DNA of 44,178 nt from Saccoglossus kowalevskii (GCF_000003605.2 NW_003153767.1:15329-59506); one strand, 5' to 3'. Numbered from the stretch's first letter, positions 20,842-33,378 are shown. Notes: generated from the letters alone by a model not told the origin. A program made the numbers and translations.

Positions 20842-21174
20842 TACTGTAAAATAATTTATTTTAGCTGGAATTAATTTTCGCTGAAAAGACTTTTTTGGTG
20901 TTTTGTATGGAATTTATTTTCGCTGTTTTTTGACGAATTTTTCTAAGGGCATCAAGGCAAACTTGTTGGGTATCTTGGCAATTGCTGCCGATGTCTCCTC
21001 AAAGTTCAAGTGGTTGAGCTGTCTAGGTGATGTCTTAGTGATACATGTAGTTGAATGTAAAATAAAAGAAAAAAAGTATACTTGCAGGATTTTAAGATTT
21101 TATTTTCACTGAATAATTCCTTCAGCAAAAATAGGGAAAACTAGTTACAAGCGAAAATAAAGTATTACACAGTA
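20842..21174 (+). mobile_element. MITE, TACTGTA family 1, carrying a 114-bp insertion
   Basis: Starts TACTGTAAAATAATTTATTT and ends AAAGTATTACACAGTA. Compared with the uninterrupted copy at 25420-25631, it is colinear up to TTTTGACGA (20936), then carries the 114-bp sequence described separately, and resumes at GTTGAATGTAAAATA. The MITE itself therefore measures about 220 bp. Confidence 0.85.
20937..21050. repeat. 114-bp identical repeat, copy 1 (inside a MITE)
   Basis: Begins ATTTTTCTAAGGGCATC and ends GTGATACATGTAG. It is identical over all 114 bp to 28096-28209. It is GC-richer than its surroundings and open in one frame on each strand. The plus reading contains KANLLGILAIAADVSSKFKW. The minus reading contains SPRQLNHLNFEETSAAIAKI. 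I do not recognise either peptide. The minus reading has the more protein-like composition and codon use. No target duplication is evident at the MITE junctions. Confidence 0.9.
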
Positions 21175-24100
21175 TGGGTATATATATACACTTTCCAAAG
21201 CAAAAATCTTAAAATTCAACTTAATTTTCTTTATTTCTTTAAATTTATTTAAAATACTATTCCAACAAAGTTGGTTCTGAACGAAACAACATTCTTATTG
21301 GTAGTACATGTATGTAACCATCATAATCTTCCGCTATTAATTTATTTAAAACAATTCTCAGCTCAGAAACTTATCAATGTTCATGGTGGAAAAATCACAA
21401 TATACAGAGAAATAGCAAAAATGGCAATATTGAACCATGCTTTCCCTGAAATATGCTGCCAGAAATGGCAAAAAAGGTGCTGTTTAATTGTCACAGGCTG
21501 TTGAACATACTAAACTCCTCACGTGATGTCATCTGGAAATAAAAATCCCTTGTTATTAATATTATTATATTAAAGTACTCAAGCCAAGTCCTTGACTCCT
21601 CTCTAAAAATACTACAATGGTTACAATGTAGTTGCTAAGATATTTGACCATGATGTCCAGGATTGAGTTAGTGTTACTTGCTGAGAAACTAATACGGTAT
21701 ATACAGAGACTTGTGGTTGATCTGGGTTTTCACTCTCGTATTTATACAGTCGCATAATACTCGCATGGGATAGATATTCATTGCATGGACAACAAAGTCG
21801 TATAAATCCTTGGTTACATATTGATTTGTACCTGTTGCGATTCTGAAAGTAGGATGATGTAATGTACAAGTTTATAGTTTTAAAAGATTGTTGGAATTGC
21901 TGGTGTAGAAATGATTGTGAAAATATGGTTCTGTATTTGCTCTATTTGTAGTGCATGCACTCATCTAAATTACAGAGGTGTTTCTGTGGCCAAAAGATAT
22001 TTCAATGGTTCAGACATATGAGGTTTTTGTTTATACATGCATGTGCTTCTATTGAGATGTATTTCCAATAGAGCTAATATGGTACTGAATATTACATATT
22101 GTCATATTTCATCTATTAGAAACTACATAGAGATAATATTTAAAAAGAAAATTAACATACCGGTAATTTGATCAGTATAATTCTGTGATTCTAAAAGAGC
22201 AAATACGGTATTAGTACGAATCTCATATTTTGAGTATCTCTTTCGTCAATTGTTGATAGATAAGTGTTACTTCATATATTATGATTGGTTGTTCATGGGT
22301 TCAAATATTTCTTGTTTTTCAACAACTTACCAGTATGGCACATACTTTAGGTAATCCACATGTAGAATTGGGAAGTTAAAACCACATACAGAGATTTATT
22401 CAAATGCTTGAAATTCATAAATACCGGTACTTGTATTATGCTAAAAATAATTAATTTTTGTTTTAAATATATATTAATTACTAATATTAATTACAATACA
22501 TTTTCAAGCCAAAATTTGTATATACATTTTGTAAAACATTTTTTTTTCAGAAATTTTCCAATGCTCACAAATTAACCTACCATGGCAACTGTTAGTGTAA
22601 ATTGTGAGCTTACTCAATGTATATACAATGTATACATGTAGTCGCATCTTGCTTGATTTTCTCCGGTGTCTGTTGACTGTTTGCTGTACATGCTTATTAA
22701 TATTATTGAATCAGTATGCCCGGCATATCTGTGACACCGTGTAATTAAGTTAGATGACTAAAGCATGGAAACGCATTCACTACAGATGACAATGGAATCT
22801 TAAACAGTGTACTGTGTACTGTGTAGTGCATGCACACATACCGTACCCTAGACGCTAAGTAGATCATATGATGTCTTAGCTGGCTTCTTCAGTGTAAAGT
22901 CAACGAACTTTATACATATCCTGTTGGTTAGTTGCATTTTCAGCACGAGATACATCTCAATCCCAGGTAGGTTTGTTTTTTGAGTCTTCTTTATTGAGGT
23001 TTTTGAAATTTTGTTTTTTCTGTCTGCTATGTCGCTGAAAATTAATCTTAATATAAACTTCTGTCCAGGAAATTGCATGATGCTATATATGCTTTGTGTT
23101 AAAAACATGCATTCACCCACATTTTTTTTTGACTGACTGCTTGATGATAGAGAAGTATAAAATACATTCAGAATAATTTTTTAAAAACTTTTCATCATAA
23201 AAAAGCCTAAAATACAACTGCTTTAATTTAGTGACAGCTGTATGTAAAGATGTATGTTAAGTATGTTGAGACAATTTTTTATACAGGAATTAAGACACAA
23301 CCTTTTTTGAAATTTTCTCTATGTGCATCCATTAAAAAAATCAGCTGTGAATAATTACTGATTTTTATTACAACTATGTTACATTTCTGTGTTATTTTTA
23401 TGATGATTGTCAATCATTTTTTGAGTGGCATAATTTTTTCCTGCCAAATTTTTTGGCACAAGATTTTGCACAATTTTGTGTTTTTTTTCTTTAATTTTTT
23501 TGTTAATTTTGGACAAATTAGACATAATTTCTAATTAATTACAGATATTTATCAAAATTTTGACAAAATATGAATAAAAACTATGCAAGATTATTTTATG
23601 AAAGGTGACAAAAAATAACTTTGATGTTCAAAAAGTGAAATCAAATAATTATTCAGTAGCTTTAAAATATATAGATAAAACGCATGCTGATACGATCACA
23701 GAATATTGTACCAGAAAATATATTATACAGATAGAAAATAAAAATAAAAAGTGAACTTTAAAAGTGTTTGTTTTCATTGCTATAATTATTTTGTTATTTG
23801 ATCATTTTCACTGAGTTTGAATCTAAATCTTAGGTTCTCCTGTAATTTTAAATGACTTGTTCAAATGAATTTAGTTTAGCATATTTGACTTATCAGTGAA
23901 AAATAATGAAATTAATTAATATTTTCTAAATCGAAGAACATGTGCAAAAAAACAAACGACTCTTTCTCAGTCTGTTAAAAAGTCTGCAGCTTGAATTTAT
24001 TTTAATATTGTAAAAGTATCAGCACATGGCCGCTTCTAAAGTGTCTGGTTATTGTGTTTACATATACATATAGGTGTCAGCATCCTTTCACTTGCTACCA

Positions 24101-24798
24101 GCAGAAAACCAGGCTTATACAATTCTATTGACGGAGATTGAATAGAATTTGTTGAATCCATATTGCTTCACTGGCCAGCTTTCATGTGTACGCACAATGG
24201 AGTCTTTTGTAGGGCATGAAATTTGAAAATTGATAGAATTTATTAATATCTGAATGGCTCTCAAAATGAAACCATCCATACAGTGATATTGAAATATTGT
24301 GAGGCACATTTATATTAATATTTATTTTAAATTGTCTGAGGTTCAACTGTCATGTGAGCTGCTTGAATTGAAAGGAATATTGATCACATGATCTTCTTGG
24401 GCAACTAATGCGGTGAGTTCAATAGTCACATGATCTGTGGAGCAGTTGTGCTAGATTTTTTTAAACACCTTGTGAACTTGTAAAACAACCAATTAGGTGA
24501 TGTTCTTTTGTCACATGGTTTGTTGAGCAGCCAATTAGAGGGGAATGTTATCTTCTGCAGACTTCACCATCTTTCTATATAGACTACTTGTCCTGGTATA
24601 GTCACTATATTTAAGCTTGGAGAGAACACTTAATTATGCAAATGTTATGTATTATGATTTTATATTTGTTTTTCTTTACTTGTCTCTGCGACCATTCCAA
24701 TCTAATTTATTATGTATTTATTTGTATCTGTACATAAGGCCAATGGCCACAGTACGAAATAAAGATATATATATATTTAAGCAATCTCTATGCAATTT
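21175..24798. other. non-coding
   Basis: AT-rich with several TACATGTA octamers. A degenerate repetition of (T/A)GTCACATGAT...GAGCAG occurs at about 24347-24540. Short ORFs (21271-21504, 21621-21869, 22848-23120) show no recognisable motif. Nothing else supported. Confidence 0.4.
24347..24540. repeat. degenerate tandem of a TCACATG-containing unit
   Basis: Related blocks at about 24348, 24384, 24425 and 24510 share TCACATGAT or TCACATGGT followed by GAGCAG or similar, about 40-85 bp apart. Heavily diverged. Confidence 0.35.
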
Positions 24799-24998
24799 AC
24801 TGTAAATGCTACAATTATTCACTGGGTTTTAATTTCGCTTGTTTTCGCTAATGAATGAAACTCGCCAAATAAATCCATGTGAATATGAAAAATAAAAATA
24901 GAACTTATTGTTTCACTGAAAAATTTGTAAACTTGTAAATCCAGTAAATGCCCACAGAATGAAATGAAATTTCAGTGAAAATAAATGAGTCTATAGTA
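24799..24998. mobile_element. MITE, TACTGTA family 2, diverged copy
   Basis: Starts TACTGTAAATGCTACAATTA and continues TTCACTGGGTTTTAATTTCG, the same subterminal block as 8813-9024 read from its right end. The right end, AGTGAAAATAAATGAG...TATAGTA, is eroded. Confidence 0.6.
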
Positions 24999-25419
24999 CA
25001 TGTGGAGTGACATCGATATAACGGCCACATGTCTAATGTAATTAGTGATTACCTTCTTAATTCTGGTTTGGCATGATGAACCTGTCTATATTTAGTGTTT
25101 GATATTTTCAATCATCAAGAATATTTTGTATTCATTCTCCAAGTTCTCAATTCTTATGTTCAAGTATTTGTTGAAAAATTGCTCTTTAAAAAAGTGAAAT
25201 TATTGTTGGATTTTCATTCCTGAATAAATTAATTAACCTCTTATAAAAACAAAACAAAACATCTATCTATAAAAGACGTATACCTTGGGTGGGTAGGAAA
25301 CGAACAAATTTGCTCTTACGCTACAGCATTTGATTTACATCTAGTTTATGTTTACTGGTACTAGAAGTACCTGTACATTCAGTTTCCAACTGTCTCTCAG
25401 TGCCATGTGTGGATTTACT
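24999..25419. other. non-coding
   Basis: Nothing recognised. Confidence 0.4.
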
Positions 25420-25631
25420 TACTGTGAAATACTTTATTTTAGCTAGAATTAATTTTCACTGAAAAGACTTTTTGGGTGTTTTGTATAGAATTAATTTTCA
25501 CTGATTTTTGATGAGTTGAATGTAAAATATAGAAAAAAAGGTATATTTGCAGTTTTTTATTTTCACTAAATCATTGCTTCAGTGAAAATAGCAAAAATTA
25601 ATTCCAAGCGAAAATAAAGTATTTTACAGTA
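25420..25631 (+). mobile_element. MITE, TACTGTA family 1, full copy
   Basis: Starts TACTGTGAAATACTTTATTT and ends AAATAAAGTATTTTACAGTA. 212 bp with long inverted ends and TA flanks. This is the best uninterrupted reference copy in the window. Confidence 0.88.
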
Positions 25632-25899
25632 ACTACTAAATTAGAAAATGTTTGCCTTTTTTACAACCATGCTGTAACAGCATAAACTATTACTGCTGTA
25701 ATTACCTCCATGTACATGTATGTGTAGTTTGAACAAGAAGATTAAACTAGCTGCCCTTTACAAAGTCTGTGTACGGTGGTCTTGTTATTATGCCTGTCTA
25801 GACTCTGTCTACCGTACATGAATAATAATGACCGCTGCAAAGTGTGCGAATTAACAAAGCTATACAATTTGTATTACTTATATGTATACTGATAAATGT

Positions 25900-26115
25900 G
25901 CATTTTAATTAGGTGATTTGCATATCAATTCACCAATTCAAGTGTCTGTACAAAACTATTGGTACAATGCTATGTAAATTTAATTATATATGATCTTTTT
26001 ATAGAAAGCGATATCTCAAGAACCAAAATGGGGATGAAACCCATGTGACAAATCTGTGTTTAATAATTAAGCAATTTGCATACCAATTAACCAGTTTACA
26101 CAAATTTATTAAAAT
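25900..26115. repeat. two diverged copies of an octamer-containing repeat
   Basis: AATTAGGTGATTTGCATATC (25908-25927) and AATTAAGCAATTTGCATACC (about 26066-26086) are each followed by AATT(C/A)ACCA. The same core occurs three times in tandem at 42.8-43.0 kb. Confidence 0.5.
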
Positions 26116-28095
26116 TTACAAAATAGGATGTTTATGAATCTTACATATAATTTTTATCAACTTACAGTATATGAAATTAATTTTGCAGCAATCAGCTTAA
26201 TTTTCAAGAAAGTTATGGTTGTATTTTAGTGGATAGTGGCCATTTTGTCAGATTATGACGATTTTACCATAGGTTCCTATGGCAGAGATATTACGATATA
26301 TGTCAAATTGTAGGCTGGTGACATTGTTAATGATCGATATTTCTCAATATACATCACTTTAACACACAAACGAATGCTATTTCATGGTGCCATGGGACAA
26401 TAGCTTCACTATTTTACATAATAAACCAATAAACATTGTCATGTGATTTATAACCAACTTTCTCAAAAATTGTGAGTAGTCTTCTGCTGGGCCCCGGAAC
26501 CTGCATACAGTGATTATACATGCAGATATAGTACATCAAACAGTGGTGCAAATTTGCATTTTTTGCTGTATGCAAATTTGTATACTGATTGACTGGATGG
26601 TTCAGTGGAGTTGGCATGTGTAGGGAGAAATAGTATGCACAGCAGGAGGTGGGAGTTGTGTGATGTGATTCCCTGAAAAATATTGTTTAGTTTGCACAAA
26701 TTCTTATCTGAAAGAAAATTTACTGTAAACCGATTAATTTTCATTGTGAGAATTTTTTTGTCATTTTAAGATTTTTGCATTTGCAAAGACAAAGAAAAAT
26801 TCAGAAAAATTTTCACTACTACAAAATTTCTTCCTATGCCTCGTACATACTGTAAATAATTCACTTTAAATTAAACAGTGCATCATACATGTAGCATGGT
26901 TTTTAAAACCCTGTTTCATTCCCTAGATTTCAAAATGCTTGTTTAAAGTAGAATTGCAAGGCTGAATATTACATGGAAATTGAGCCTCTCAAGACATTTT
27001 CTTGCATTTCGGGAAGAATTGGTGTTATTCTCTCTACTTTCTTGGGAAAAATGCATAATGTATTCTTACCAATAGAACATAGAAATTTGGATTTTTGCCA
27101 ATGAATGGCAAGAATAATTCAAATTCTCACCAAAATGCTTGTTGCTTGTTTCATGCTATTTACCAATAGTTTCAATGAAGTCTGCCTATAGCTGTAATGT
27201 CAGTCAGCTCTATAATTGGTTGGCCACCAGCATAGTATAACTTTTAGGTACGTCTTTGTTTTGTGATTCAGAAAATGTAAACAATCTTCTACTTGCAATG
27301 ACACATTAAAACACTATTTTCCAAATTGCTTACTCTTTGATTGTAAGTGCAAAATATTCCACGTTTTCCCAAACTTTTTTATTCCGCTGCATTAATCACA
27401 TACATGTATATATGTACCGGTACATACCGTTTAACATGTTTCAAATGTTGAGTTTGCTGATCTAAATACACCTGCAGTCAAATATGATTTAATAATTTTG
27501 ATAATAATAACTTAATATATATAGCAGGCTTTTATAGTCCATGATCTGTTTTAGACAGGCACTCCACATTTTAAACATGTATAAAATTTCATTTGACAGA
27601 CGAAATTTTTACAAACCTGTTATAACCATGAATAATCAACAAAAAAATCAATTGTAAGTTTTTGGTTACAAACTCAGAACTGCTATCATTTATTTTGGTA
27701 AAGTTTTTGGACAGATACTTTTAATATTCCGACTATACCCTGATATGTAGTAAATTGGATTTTATCTGATTGCTTAAAAATAAATGCTAATCTGACAAAA
27801 AGAGTATTTGTTCACCTATGTACATGTATTGTACACTAAAAATAGCCGGAAATGAATTTTGTTTAATGATGGCCATAGCGTGTCTTTGTTTCCAAACAAG
27901 CGTCTACCCATGAGTCTTTGCGTTTTTAAGCGTGTGTTGTCATCGCTTGGGACTCCTGTGCGTGCACAGTTGACAACGAACATTAGTTGTTGGGCTTCAG
28001 GACCAGAACCTCAGAATTGAGAGCACACATGTATACCCACTTTCAAGACCAACTTTGCCATCGTGTGAGAATAAATACTACATGTGTGTGTGTGT
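26116..28095. other. non-coding
   Basis: A TACTGTA-containing, decayed element-like segment lies near 26721-26860 (GAAAAATTTTCACTACTAC, also near 16670). A (TG)n stretch at about 28082-28095 abuts the second 114-bp repeat. No coding signal. Confidence 0.4.
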
Positions 28096-28209
28096 ATTTT
28101 TCTAAGGGCATCAAGGCAAACTTGTTGGGTATCTTGGCAATTGCTGCCGATGTCTCCTCAAAGTTCAAGTGGTTGAGCTGTCTAGGTGATGTCTTAGTGA
28201 TACATGTAG
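28096..28209. repeat. 114-bp identical repeat, copy 2
   Basis: Identical to 20937-21050 and in the same orientation, but here it follows a TG repeat and is not inside a MITE. Similarity stops abruptly at both ends (left neighbour GTGTGT, right neighbour ATGCG). Confidence 0.9.
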
Positions 28210-31056
28210 ATGCGTATAACACTGGTCTTTCTAATTTTATCCTGTGAAACTTGCTTAAAAAATTACTAAAATGTCATAAAAAATGCAGCTTGTATAGATT
28301 TTACTGTTTATTGGTACTAAGAACAAAATTATGTTTTTCATGCCCACTTCAATAAAATAGATGTCACTCAGACTTGGGTCCTCCATTTTATCATTACATA
28401 TGTATACTAATGTGTTTAATGGGACCCTAGGGCAATTAAGCTATACTGACTCATTGTTACCACTGAGTGAAGTCAACATTTATAAGGCTTTTTCCCATTG
28501 GTTGAATAAAACTTGTTTCTGTTATGTGAGGACTGTTTAGCCAATCAGACAAAATGTTGTATTTTGTTGCGCAGTAATTCCTTGATTGTTTCCTCAGTAG
28601 TATAAATTGTTTCTTAATGGCCTCATCATTTTGCTCAGTGCTAGGTCAAAGTTCATTTCTCTAATCAATTCAACTGGTCCAGTATTACATGTCAAGTGTG
28701 CTATTGAGTGTTTTCAAGAGTGTGTACTTGAAAGCTGTACAGAGATGATGATTGGTAATCTTCTCTAGTGGTATTCTTGCTTATTTCATGAACTATTTGA
28801 AAATATAAAATGACGAATTAATAATGAATGAATGAATGAATGAATACAAAGATGAATGAAAAATCACAAAACGAGTGAAAGACCCGCTTCATTTCCATGA
28901 TTTGATGGGCAGTAGTCGGTGTGTCATGTTCAATGTGAATCTCATAGTGATGTATACAACGTGTGTTAACTACATTGTTTACCATGTACTGTGCAGCAAT
29001 GAATATTGCCCTTTATTAAGCAAATACATGTAGATTATTTTCAAATCAAAATGTAATCAAGAGTGCACATAACGCAGACAGTCCTGAATTATTTTGTCCT
29101 TGTGGTGAAAGAGATTTAAAAGGGAACTCAGATAGCAAACTGGATTTAAAATATTCATTATCGGAACTACAATATTGATATATCTGCTTACCTGGGTTAA
29201 TATTTTTCTTTCCGTTGAATTGAAAAAACTGAACAATACAAAGAATGCCCTAATGTAAGACTGCTTCCTCTCGACAGAGTTATTAATCTGGCAGCTGTCT
29301 CTATTGAAAGAAAATAGTTTAAACATATATGGACTTACATGTATATATTAAATTTTTATATAGTGTCTGATACAACCACTTGAGCACTGGTGATTGGATT
29401 CTATAATTAGAAGCGATTGGAATATTTATTTCACAATGCATTGCGAATATTTGTACTATATTTGTTAAAGTATTAGCGCATATGATTAGGTAAATGATCC
29501 AGGTCACAATAAATGCAATTTTTGGAGTTGCATTTTTAATAGAGCAAATACTGTAGTTTGGTTATTTTTGGTAACACGCACTTTCTCTATTCAGATCTCC
29601 TATTGTCTCATACATATGTACAATTGTGTCTCTGTTGCTCCAGTCTCATGGAATTTCACGTCCAAGGTTTAAATTATATTAAACTTTATAATATTTTAGT
29701 GCATAGATTTTCAAGTTTGTTGTAGGAGACAGATTTGCACGTACATGTATGCGAACCTCCTAAATTTGAATTTTTAACGTAACTAGATAACATGTCTATT
29801 CCCTGACATAGCAATGACACAACAGTATAGTAATTTAAAAAAAAAAAAAAAACTTCAGAAACGTTCTACGACCACATGCCTTCTTTATTTTGTCTTGATT
29901 ACCTTTTTTCCCCATCAATCATCAAACAAGCCCAACTTGATTTTGGGGGATTCCTTTTTTGTTTCAAATCTACTAAAACCTTCAGTTCAGTCAGAGGTCA
30001 CACTAAATGGTGTATTAAACGAATATATATTATCCTGCCATACATACCTAACATTTTTTTACATCATATCATATCATATAAGTATATCTGTCATATTGTA
30101 TTGTATTGTTGATACCCTATCGATATACTAGTACGTTATTGCGCTTCTAATGTGATATCGGTGATTCTAATCAGGATTTGGGAGCGGGTTTAGGGATATT
30201 ACGAACAGGACTATGGGATGATATATGAAAGGTTTTATCTGTAGCACCAGTACGTTTGATGCAATGATTGATATGTCAGCTATTTCAACTAAGAGTGAAA
30301 TAATATTGTGTCTTGTACAACATGCGTCTGGAACTTGAAGGTCACCAAGGTCAGACAAGTTATATGTATGTGTACAGATGTACCATTCATGGTTCTATGC
30401 GGCCGTCTTGTATCGCCTGTTTTTTGTGTGAGACAAGTAAGGAATGAGGTACGAAACCCACGTTTGTAATGCTTCTGTTGATAAATTTGAAAACTACTGC
30501 AGAAATTATTTTACGGTAATCTGAATTGCTGGAATATTCTCTAATAACAAAATTTTGATGTGAATTTGCCATCATAATTGAAATACTAAAATATTTTTAT
30601 TGTTGTCATGGCAACAATTGTGGGTTGTTTTAGACATGAAAAGTAAAATTGCTGATAATATGTCCAAAATGTTGCTTTCAAATTGGCCAACATAACATGA
30701 TTGCTGTAAGGCCATGTTTATAATTATTGTGAATGTTTTGTCTCGCTTTTGTTGATTTCATTATTAATGAAGTATTTTTCTTGATTCGTTAAATTCACGA
30801 AAATTTGTCTTGCAAAACTAACTTTGAATATTTGTAAAACGTATATTAAACATTTGAAATATACATGCACAGTATGTTTTTTTAAAAAAAAAGAAAAAAA
30901 AGCATATTTAATGGTAATTTTGAAGTATTGATGAATACAAATTTTGACTGCTTTGTTTAATTATAGTGTAATTGTATAATAGTAGAAATAGTGTAAATAC
31001 CATCCAGACTAATTTTAGACTTTTATTTGCACTTCAGAAAGATTTTTATCTTTTAT
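28210..31056. other. non-coding
   Basis: Contains an (ATGA)n tract at about 28826-28846 and A-runs near 29836-29851 and 30884-30900. Short ORFs (29057-29326, 29814-30131) show nothing recognisable. Confidence 0.4.
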
Positions 31057-31262
31057 CCTTTTTACCACGAATTAACAAAGTAGTCCCATTATGATCTGTA
31101 CTTTTTTTCAGAAGATTGGGACAAAAAAAGCAGCTAAATTTTTGAGTAAAAACTGAAAATTGACTTAAATTTTGTCTGTTGTGGTTGATTTCAAGAAATA
31201 TTGAGAAAAAATATAAGAAAAAAGTGCCAGAAATTTTGATGAGAAGTCTGGTGGTAAAAAGG
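31057..31262 (+). mobile_element. MITE-like element with 12-bp perfect TIRs
   Basis: CCTTTTTACCAC at 31057-31068 and GTGGTAAAAAGG at 31251-31262 are exact inverted repeats around 206 bp. The right 150 bp recur inverted at 42225-42375 (shared blocks such as TTTCAAGAAATATTGA and TATAAGAAAAAAGTGC). No coding capacity. The target duplication is unclear. Confidence 0.7.
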
Positions 31263-32716
31263 GCTGAGAAAATATTTTCATTTTACTTTTATATATACAC
31301 GTATTACGGACACAATATGTGATCGCAATGAATATTAATATCAAGTATATTTCTGCTTAAATAATGACTTGTATAAATATCAAATGTTGTACTACTAAAT
31401 TACTCCGTCAAGGATTGAAATCTTGTAATATTGAAAAATGTTGTTTTTGGTCAAATCTAAATTAAAAATTAATGAAAAATTTCAGGAAATGGGAAAAATC
31501 TGCACCACATTGTAATGAGCCATTAGTGCCTTAGGGTTTTGGTGCCAAGTATTTGTCATAATTATAAATTTATCGATTCACTATTGGGAAAAATTATGAG
31601 TGAAAAAGTGTCAGTTTCTCACTCTTCATTGAGAATTGTTGTTATTCTTGCCTCTTCTTTGGCGAGAATACAAATTCTTGCGACTTGATTGGTTAGAATG
31701 CCAGGAACTGCGACTGTGCGATTGTTTGTTTCCAGGGACGTGATTTGCCATGTGATAGATTGTTACCTCGTTTGTTGTAAAGAAAGGAGAGTGTTTGAAT
31801 GTGTGACATACCCCCAAGTACATTTTCCAAATAACACATCTATACAGGATTTTACTGATGGCTAGACTCTATTGTTTTCACAACAGTATAGTCTAGTCCA
31901 AAGTGTCCTTAAAAAATAATGTAGTAAGGTGATTTTTTTCCTATGAAACATCACAAAAATAAATCTGCTTTTGTGTGAACAAGATATTTCGTCACTATCG
32001 GCAGGCTAATTTTTTTCTTGTTTTTTTCCTTTGTTCAGAGTGTACCAATGAGAAACAGATTTAATCCCCCCCCCCCCTAATATGGTAAACCGTATTTGCT
32101 TTGTCAAAAGTCTGTGTATTTATAAAGTACACGTAACCCCAAAATTGTATTTATTGTACACATATTCCTTATCTTATCTTATTTTGACCATGGATATACT
32201 GGTACATATAGCTCCGTCATTATGTGCATGTTCTACTAATAGAGTAAACTTAGGAGTCTCTGTAATCAAGTAAAATCAATGCAAATTGCTGCCATTATAT
32301 TCTGTGGTTTGTTGACGTTTGCACTGACCAAAATTCACCACATTAATTAATTGCATCTCCTATGTTCAAGAAACCCTAGAAAATAGTCATAAGTTTCATG
32401 ATTTTCCCAGAATTTGTCTCCTGGAAATTAAATGGCTCTTACAAAATTAAATTAGTGTGCTGTACATTGAATATTTTTTTTTGTTGAGTCAGATTTGATT
32501 TTGGTTAAGTTATGTGTTCATGAAGGAACCGATTAAAAGCTTTAACAACTGTAATGTTACGACAGGATAAATGCATGTCTAAGTGAAAGTACCGCTGTAA
32601 ATGGCAGCCATATTACTGCAAGTGATGATTCACTGTGAAATGGGATTCAGGCCATTTCTGTCTCTTTTATGTATTATTTTCTAAAGCAAAGGAGGTGAAA
32701 AAAAAGTAATAAATTC
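31263..32716. other. non-coding
   Basis: Nothing recognised apart from a C run near 32067-32077. Confidence 0.4.
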
Positions 32717-32734
32717 CTAATAATTGATTGATGG

Positions 32735-33153
32735 CCAATTGAAATTTGGATTGGCATTGAGAGATTGCGCAGGAACTGGAACAGTTAAATGTCGATGGGA
32801 TGAGAGGTTACTAATGTTAAACAAATTTCTTTTAATGTGTTTAAAATCTATATGATGATGATGATGTACCAAAAAAACATTTCCAGTATTTCTTTCCAAT
32901 AAAAAAAGTAGTTGGAACAATCTTTTTAATTTCAACTCATGGAAATGATACTGCAGGTTTCTGGCAATCAAAATGCATCCAGAGTTGGCAGCAATGTCGT
33001 GCATGCCAATCAATGTAAGGAGTCTCAACAATACTATTACATATAGTTTTTCCAAGATCTGACTTGAAATTGACCAATTGGAACTAAGATCTGACAGCCA
33101 ATTAAAACTGAGATTGCTGACAATCAAAATAAAAAATTGGCAGGACAGCCAAT
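32735..33153. promoter_or_regulatory. cluster of CCAAT/ATTGG motifs upstream of FAK exon
   Basis: CCAAT or ATTGG occurs at 32735, 32750, 33006, 33074 (palindromic CCAATTGG), 33098, 33136 and 33149. Some are within GACAGCCAAT, which is itself repeated. The cluster ends about 105 bp before the FAK exon. It might mark an alternative promoter bound by NF-Y. However, the exon begins with a strong splice acceptor, so a simple repeat origin is just as likely. Confidence 0.3.
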
Positions 33154-33257
33154 CGCAACAAAGACTGAACTGGACAGGAAAAAAATGCTAAATGTTTTGT
33201 ATATCATTTTATTTTTAACATCTGACAATGTTTTTCTTTTTTTCTTTTTATTTGCAG

Positions 33258-33294
33258 ATTTTATCGATGCCATTTATTTTATTGAAACTAGAAG
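33258..33294 (+). other. PTK2: 5' UTR portion of first coding FAK exon
   Basis: The exon begins after the acceptor TTTTTATTTGCAG, so non-coding exon(s) must exist further upstream. It contains an 11-codon upstream ORF (ATG at 33267, TGA at 33300-33302) that overlaps the FAK start in another frame. A TAG at 33289-33291 is in the FAK frame and rules out an upstream in-frame start in this exon. Confidence 0.75.
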
Positions 33295-33302
33295 ATGACT
33301 GA
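33267..33302 (+). CDS. upstream ORF overlapping the FAK start codon
   Basis: ATG at 33267 opens 11 codons ending at TGA 33300-33302, in a different frame from FAK, whose ATG (33295) lies inside it. The uORF start has a weak context (T at -3). The FAK start has A at -3. Leaky scanning would therefore let most ribosomes reach FAK, with the overlap able to dampen translation. Real as sequence; its translation is inferred. Confidence 0.35.
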   Translation: MPFILLKLEDD

Positions 33303-33378
33303 GAAGTCTACCTTGCGAGTACATCAACCCAATGGTGGGTTTAACTCTGTAAAATGTGGAGATACTACAGAGTTCAAG
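33295..33378 (+). CDS. PTK2: FAK coding exon 1
   Basis: Residues 1-28, MTEKSTLRVHQPN onward, the first strand of the F1 lobe. Donor AAG|GTAAAG. Ends in phase 0. Confidence 0.9.

Noticed and set aside
27987..28247. 86-codon ORF containing the 114-bp repeat
   Set aside because: The ORF is a chance fusion of the repeat with TG-repeat and flanking DNA. The flanking parts are not shared with the other copy.
32717..33127. 136-codon minus-strand ORF upstream of FAK
   Set aside because: Low-complexity composition (HHHHH from a GATGAT tract), no recognisable family, and it lies in repetitive CCAAT-containing DNA.
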